A program made the translations under genes and the position numbers. The notes under the pieces were generated by a model that had not been told where the DNA came from, made no database searches, and saw nothing but the letters and a program-made list of their open reading frames with translations. DNA of 64,000 nucleotides from Bradyrhizobium sp. LMTR 3 (lineage in GTDB: Bacteria; Pseudomonadota; Alphaproteobacteria; Rhizobiales; Xanthobacteraceae), in NCBI RefSeq assembly GCF_001693485.1, contig NZ_MAXC01000033.1, forward strand, positions 62,001-126,000, in the 5' to 3' direction. Shown piece by piece: positions 60,980-64,000 of the stretch; the first letter of the stretch is position 1; each line of letters begins with the position of its first letter.

Positions 60980-61005
60980 ATTATATTATGAAATGCTAAT
61001 GTAAT
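60980..61005. promoter_or_regulatory. AT-rich inverted repeat before the sulfur permease genes
   Basis: ATTATATTA and TAATGTAAT are complementary in 8 of 9 positions around TGAAATGC. The run is notably AT-rich for this genome and ends 19 bases before the ATG. ArsR-type regulators such as BigR, known to control YeeE-like permeases, bind AT-rich sites; that assignment is inference. Confidence 0.55.
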
Positions 61006-61023
61006 GATTTGGGGAGATTGCCG

Positions 61024-61542
61024 ATGTCACCTTTCGACAGGGCCTGGTCGCCTTACGCTGCCGGCGTGCTGATCGGCCTGCTGCAGATCCCGGCATTCCT
61101 GATCATCGAGAGCGCGCTCGGAGCGTCGTCTTCGTACGTTACGGTCGGCGCGGCGATAGCCGGCTTGGCCGACCCCTCGCTACTGAACATCGACTACGTA
61201 GCCAAACATGTTGCGGCGAATGCCAAGAACCTCTGGCAAGTCGCGCTGGTCGCCGGCATTGGCTTCGGGGCATTCGCGTCGATGAAGATGTCGGGCGCGG
61301 TCCGTGCGCCGATATCGCCAATCTGGGCGAAGGCGCTGGGCTCGCCGTCGAGTGGCTTGCGATACGCAATTGCGTTTGTTGCCGGCTTCCTGATGCTGCT
61401 CGGCGCGCGGATTGCCGACGGCTGCACCAGCGGACACGGACTTTCTGGAATGGCGCAATTATCCGTCGGCTCGACGGTTGCGGTAGCAGCGATGTTCGGG
61501 GGTGGCATCGCTACCGCTTTGCTTCTGCTTCGCCGAATATAA
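61024..61542 (+). CDS. YeeE/YedE-family sulfur-compound permease, first half
   Basis: A 172-residue membrane protein with about five helices. It carries ARIADGCTSGHGLSGM, the conserved cysteine motif of the thiosulfate transporter TsuA/YeeE family, with the first half of the usual ten-helix fold. TTGGGGAGATT gives a ribosome binding site. It pairs with the gene 13 bases downstream, which supplies the second half, like PmpA-PmpB pairs. Likely imports a reduced sulfur anion. Confidence 0.88.
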   Translation: MSPFDRAWSPYAAGVLIGLLQIPAFLIIESALGASSSYVTVGAAIAGLADPSLLNIDYVAKHVAANAKNLWQVALVAGIGFGAFASMKMSGAVRAPISPIWAKALGSPSSGLRYAIAFVAGFLMLLGARIADGCTSGHGLSGMAQLSVGSTVAVAAMFGGGIATALLLLRRI

Positions 61543-61555
61543 CCAGGAGGCCGTC

Positions 61556-62170
61556 ATGTCGGTTGCAGTTGGAATCATCAGCGGCCTGCTGATGGGAGTT
61601 GTCTTCGGCTTCGCACTGGAGAAGTCGCGGGTATTCGAGCCGGGAATCATCGTCGGCCAGATGCAGTTGAGAAATTGGATCATGCTCAAGGTGTTCCTGA
61701 GCGCGGTTGCGACCGGGGCGGTGGTGCTGGCGTTTCTCAATGGATTTGGCTTCGTCAAGCTCCAGCCAAAGGCGGCGCTGTATGCCGCCGACATCGTCGG
61801 CGGGCTGATCCTCGGCGCCGGCATCGCGCTGGCGGGTGCCTGTCCCGGCACGACACTGGCACAGATTGGCGTCGGCTATCGCGACGCCATCTTCACGCTG
61901 CTCGGTGGATTGTCCGGTGCAGTCGTCTTCTCTTACGCGCAACCCTGGCTAGCCAAGTCGCTGATCGGCACGGGGACCAAACTGATCTTTACGGATCTGG
62001 CGGGCATTCCCTATTGGCAGGGCGCGCTCGCCCTGGCCGCGGCCATCGTTGTCATTCTGGTGCTGATCGAGAAGGCGCGGCCCTGGCGCAAGGACCTCGG
62101 TTCGGATGTGGACGGAAACGTAGCGCAGAGACTCCCGCGACCGCACCGCCGGCTGGCGCCGGTGGATTAA
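61556..62170 (+). CDS. YeeE/YedE-family sulfur-compound permease, second half
   Basis: 204 residues with about five helices and the second family motif GAGIALAGACPGTTLAQIG, including the conserved Cys. The C-terminal ~25 residues are Arg/Pro-rich and cytosolic. CCAGGAGG sits before the ATG. With the preceding gene it would form one complete permease; in many bacteria the two halves are fused. Confidence 0.88.
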   Translation: MSVAVGIISGLLMGVVFGFALEKSRVFEPGIIVGQMQLRNWIMLKVFLSAVATGAVVLAFLNGFGFVKLQPKAALYAADIVGGLILGAGIALAGACPGTTLAQIGVGYRDAIFTLLGGLSGAVVFSYAQPWLAKSLIGTGTKLIFTDLAGIPYWQGALALAAAIVVILVLIEKARPWRKDLGSDVDGNVAQRLPRPHRRLAPVD

Positions 62171-62249
62171 ATGCCGCGCATAGACCAGTCGCAGGATCGA
62201 ATGAAGGGTGCGTTGAGAATCGGAGCAATTCTCAACGCCGAGGATTGTT

Positions 62250-62504
62250 TCAGGTCCCGCGGGAGTTGATACCGCCCTTGCGAAACGGGGATTGCGGGAC
62301 GGGTGGGGCTGCCCTGGGAAGGTCAGCTCTTGCGTCAAAGACGCTCCGCCTGCCGGCTGTGGTGGATTGCGTTGGGGCCGGCGCCGACGGTTCGATGTAG
62401 TACCCGAGCTTGGGGAAGCCGTTGTAGCGAACTTCGGCCGAGGCGGACGCTGCAAATGCAATGAGGCTGCCGATCGCGGCGAGACCGATCTTGATGAATG
62501 ACAT
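62250..62504 (-). CDS. Small secreted protein
   Basis: An 84-residue protein with a clear signal peptide (residues 1-23, ending ASA) and a short mature part, EVRYNGFPKLGYYIEPSAPA then a Pro/Arg/Ser-rich tail. GGGAGAG lies at ribosome-binding distance before the ATG at 62504. I do not recognise a family; it may be a small periplasmic or exported factor. It converges with the sulfur permease genes. Confidence 0.6.
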   Translation of the reverse strand: MSFIKIGLAAIGSLIAFAASASAEVRYNGFPKLGYYIEPSAPAPTQSTTAGRRSVFDARADLPRAAPPVPQSPFRKGGINSRGT

Positions 62505-62654
62505 GGTAGCTCTCCCTGACATGCCCCGCGGCAAGTTCTGCGGAGCGATGACGGGAGTGTCGCGAATGGCGAGGGCGATCGGAAATATCAATTGGCTTTC
62601 GACACAATGCCGGAACGCTATGTAACGGCTGTCACGCCGATGCCGGAAAACGAA

Positions 62655-62675
62655 ACGGGGCCCGAAGGGCCCCGT
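62655..62675 (-). terminator. Rho-independent terminator of rpmG
   Basis: ACGGGGCCC and GGGCCCCGT form a 9-bp stem around GAA; on the minus strand TTTCGTTTT follows. Confidence 0.75.
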
Positions 62676-62701
62676 CGAATCCATCAGCAGTGAGCTGCCA
62701 A

Positions 62702-62869
62702 CTATTTAATCTTCGCTTCGCGAAACTCGACGTGCTTGCGCGCGACCGGGTCGTACTTCTTCTTGACCAGCTTGTCGGTCATGGTGCGCGAATTCTTCTT
62801 GGCGACGTAATAGAAGCCGGTATCCGCCGAGGAAACGAGCTTGACCTTGATGGTGACCGCTTTGGCCAT
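62702..62869 (-). CDS. rpmG: 50S ribosomal protein L33
   Basis: 55-residue ribosomal protein: AKAVTIKVKLVSSADTGFYY, VAKKNSRTMTDKLVKKKYDP and a final REAKIK. It has no cysteine, so it is the zinc-free (C-minus) form usual in alphaproteobacteria. Longer in-frame starts run into noncoding sequence. Single gene with its own terminator. Confidence 0.97.
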   Translation of the reverse strand: MAKAVTIKVKLVSSADTGFYYVAKKNSRTMTDKLVKKKYDPVARKHVEFREAKIK

Positions 62870-63056
62870 GTTCAGAACCTCAAAAATGGGGGTGTCAGGC
62901 GCCGGCCAAACCGGCCTGCATTTGCCGCGCAACCTAGCTTCTGATCGCCCAAAGTCAAGGTTTTCGGGGCAAAAACCGGCCTGATTGGCGGTAGAATCCA
63001 TGTTTTGCGGGTACTCTGATCGCAAAACCGGTGCCCACTTTTGCGGAATGTGCGCG

Positions 63057-64000
63057 TTAACCTTCAAAGAACCGGTTTTTCGGCCTCGGCAGCCCCAAAT
63101 TCTCCCGCAGCGTCTTGCCTTCATACTCTTTGCGGAAAATCCCGCGCCGCTGCAGTTCCGGCACCACCTTGTCGACGAAATCGTCCAATCCGGCCGGGAG
63201 GAACGGGAACATGATGTTAAAACCGTCGCTGCCGCGGCTCATCAGCCACTCCTCCATCTGGTCGGCGATCGTCTGCGGCGTGCCTACAAAGGACAGCCCG
63301 CCATAGCCGCCGACGCGCTGGGCGAGCTGGCGCACCGTCAGCTTGTCGCGCGCGGCGGCATCGACGAGGCGCTGGCGGCCGCTCTTGCTGGCGTTGGTCT
63401 CGGGGATCGGCGGCAATTGTCCGTCGGGATCGAAGCCGGAGGCGTCGGTGCCGAGCTGCACCGAGAGCGAGGCGATGGCGCTGTCGTAATGCACCATGCT
63501 GTCGAGCCTGGCCCTTTTCTCCTTGGCTTCCTCGACGCTGTCGCCGACCACGACGAAGGCGCCGGGCAGGATCTTCAGATGCTCGGGGTTGCGGCCGATC
63601 TTCTCCATGCGGCCCTTGATATCGGCATAAAGCTTCTGCCCGTCGGCGAGGCTGCCGCCGCCGGTGAAAACGGCTTCAGCAGTTTCCGCCGCGAGCTGCT
63701 TGCCGTCCTCGGACGCGCCGGCCTGCACGATCAGCGGCCAGCCCTGCACGGGGCGGGCGATGTTGAGCGGGCCGCGCACGGACAGATGTTTGCCCTTGTG
63801 ATTGAGCACGTGCATTTTGGCGGGATCGAAATAGAGGCCTTGTTCGACGTCGCGCACGAAGGCGTCGTCGGCAAAGGAATCCCACAGACCCGTCACCACG
63901 TCATAAAACTCGCGCGCCCGCTTGTAGCGCTCGGCGTGCTCCATGTGGTCGTCGAGCCCGAAATTGAGCGCTGCGTCCGGATTGGAGGTGGTGACGATAT
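63057..64000 (-). CDS. LLM-class flavin monooxygenase, NtaA/DszA type (runs off the right edge)
   Basis: C-terminal ~313 residues of an FMNH2-dependent monooxygenase of the NtaA/SnaA/SoxA/DszA family; the N-terminus lies beyond the window. Visible parts include NIVTTSNPDAALNFGLDDHM at the edge, RYKRAREFYDVVTGLWDSFA, the substrate/flavin region SVRGPLNIARPVQGWPLIVQ and AGASEDGKQLAAETAEAVF, and the final GIFRKEYEGKTLRENLGLP. The family oxidises sulfonates, thiophenes or aminocarboxylates with a separate flavin reductase. The sulfur permease genes less than 2 kb away fit a sulfur-scavenging substrate, but rpmG lies between. Confidence 0.92.
   Translation of the reverse strand, partial: IVTTSNPDAALNFGLDDHMEHAERYKRAREFYDVVTGLWDSFADDAFVRDVEQGLYFDPAKMHVLNHKGKHLSVRGPLNIARPVQGWPLIVQAGASEDGKQLAAETAEAVFTGGGSLADGQKLYADIKGRMEKIGRNPEHLKILPGAFVVVGDSVEEAKEKRARLDSMVHYDSAIASLSVQLGTDASGFDPDGQLPPIPETNASKSGRQRLVDAAARDKLTVRQLAQRVGGYGGLSFVGTPQTIADQMEEWLMSRGSDGFNIMFPFLPAGLDDFVDKVVPELQRRGIFRKEYEGKTLRENLGLPRPKNRFFEG

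Noticed and set aside
1..64000. tRNA, rRNA, CRISPR arrays, prophage or transposase genes
   Set aside because: I looked for T-loop-like GTTCGAA contexts, regularly spaced repeats and transposase motifs and found nothing convincing. A covariance-model scan would be decisive for RNAs.

Overview
The window looks like a chromosomal piece of a Bradyrhizobium-type alphaproteobacterium (Nitrobacteraceae: Bradyrhizobium, Afipia, Rhodopseudomonas relatives). The evidence is high GC, the clpS-clpA, divK-pleD, mipZ, eipB (DUF1849), DUF1489, DUF3572 and phasin genes, ccoG next to a FixK-type box, a cysteine-free L33, and several families of short palindromic intergenic repeats of the kind seen in these genomes. 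I see no nodulation genes, insertion-sequence transposase, prophage, CRISPR array, rRNA or tRNA. The species assignment is inference from gene content.

Layout. 1-7.9 kb: 5' part of an acyl-CoA synthetase (minus strand), then a branched-chain-amino-acid-type (HAAT) ABC importer with one binding protein, one ATPase pair and two complete permease pairs, ending in a translationally coupled secreted YtkA/FixH-like protein. 8-14.6 kb: a 5'-truncated filamentous-haemagglutinin-like ORF, a lipoprotein and two small genus-type proteins around a CtrA-like site. 14.7-20.6 kb: two NodB-fold deacetylases (one internally deleted), MgtE, an orphan XRE protein between inverted repeats, an aldo-keto reductase and a TolA/TonB-like protein. 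20.6-32.6 kb: housekeeping and hypothetical genes (PhyH dioxygenase, DUF599, GST, DUF1489, panC, mipZ), a divergent dehydrogenase/MmyB-regulator pair, a secreted hydrolase, a VWA protein and a membrane DnaJ protein.

32.8-42.6 kb: a D,D-carboxypeptidase with SPOR domain, a phasin with a readable promoter and two operator-like repeats, a TadG remnant, clpS-clpA, a PilZ protein, a lytic transglycosylase, azlCD and trmO. 42.7-47.2 kb: a minus-strand run (RidA, GDPD, DUF482 acyltransferase, HIT), then eipB and a small hypothetical gene. 47.3-52 kb: a compact 2-oxo-acid dehydrogenase operon (E1 alpha, E1 beta, E2, no E3) behind a strong palindrome, followed by a GYD protein, a hypothetical gene and a second RidA. 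52-55.6 kb: DNA polymerase IV with a zinc ribbon, DUF3572, then the divK-pleD cell-cycle/c-di-GMP operon. 55.7-64 kb: a class C beta-lactamase-like hydrolase, a divergent TetR/MFS pair with a 22-bp operator, ccoG with a small membrane protein, a two-gene YeeE/YedE sulfur permease, a small secreted protein, rpmG and the 3' part of a flavin monooxygenase.

How the genes work together. The clearest regulatory readings are: phasin promoter plus paired repeats; TetR operator between regulator and exporter; inverted repeat between the MmyB-type regulator and its divergent dehydrogenase; FixK-like box plus AT-rich inverted repeat between ccoG and the sulfur permease. No obviously new multi-gene system is present. 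The most unusual items are the dual-permease HAAT importer with a coupled YtkA-like protein, the E3-less dehydrogenase operon, and three decaying genes.
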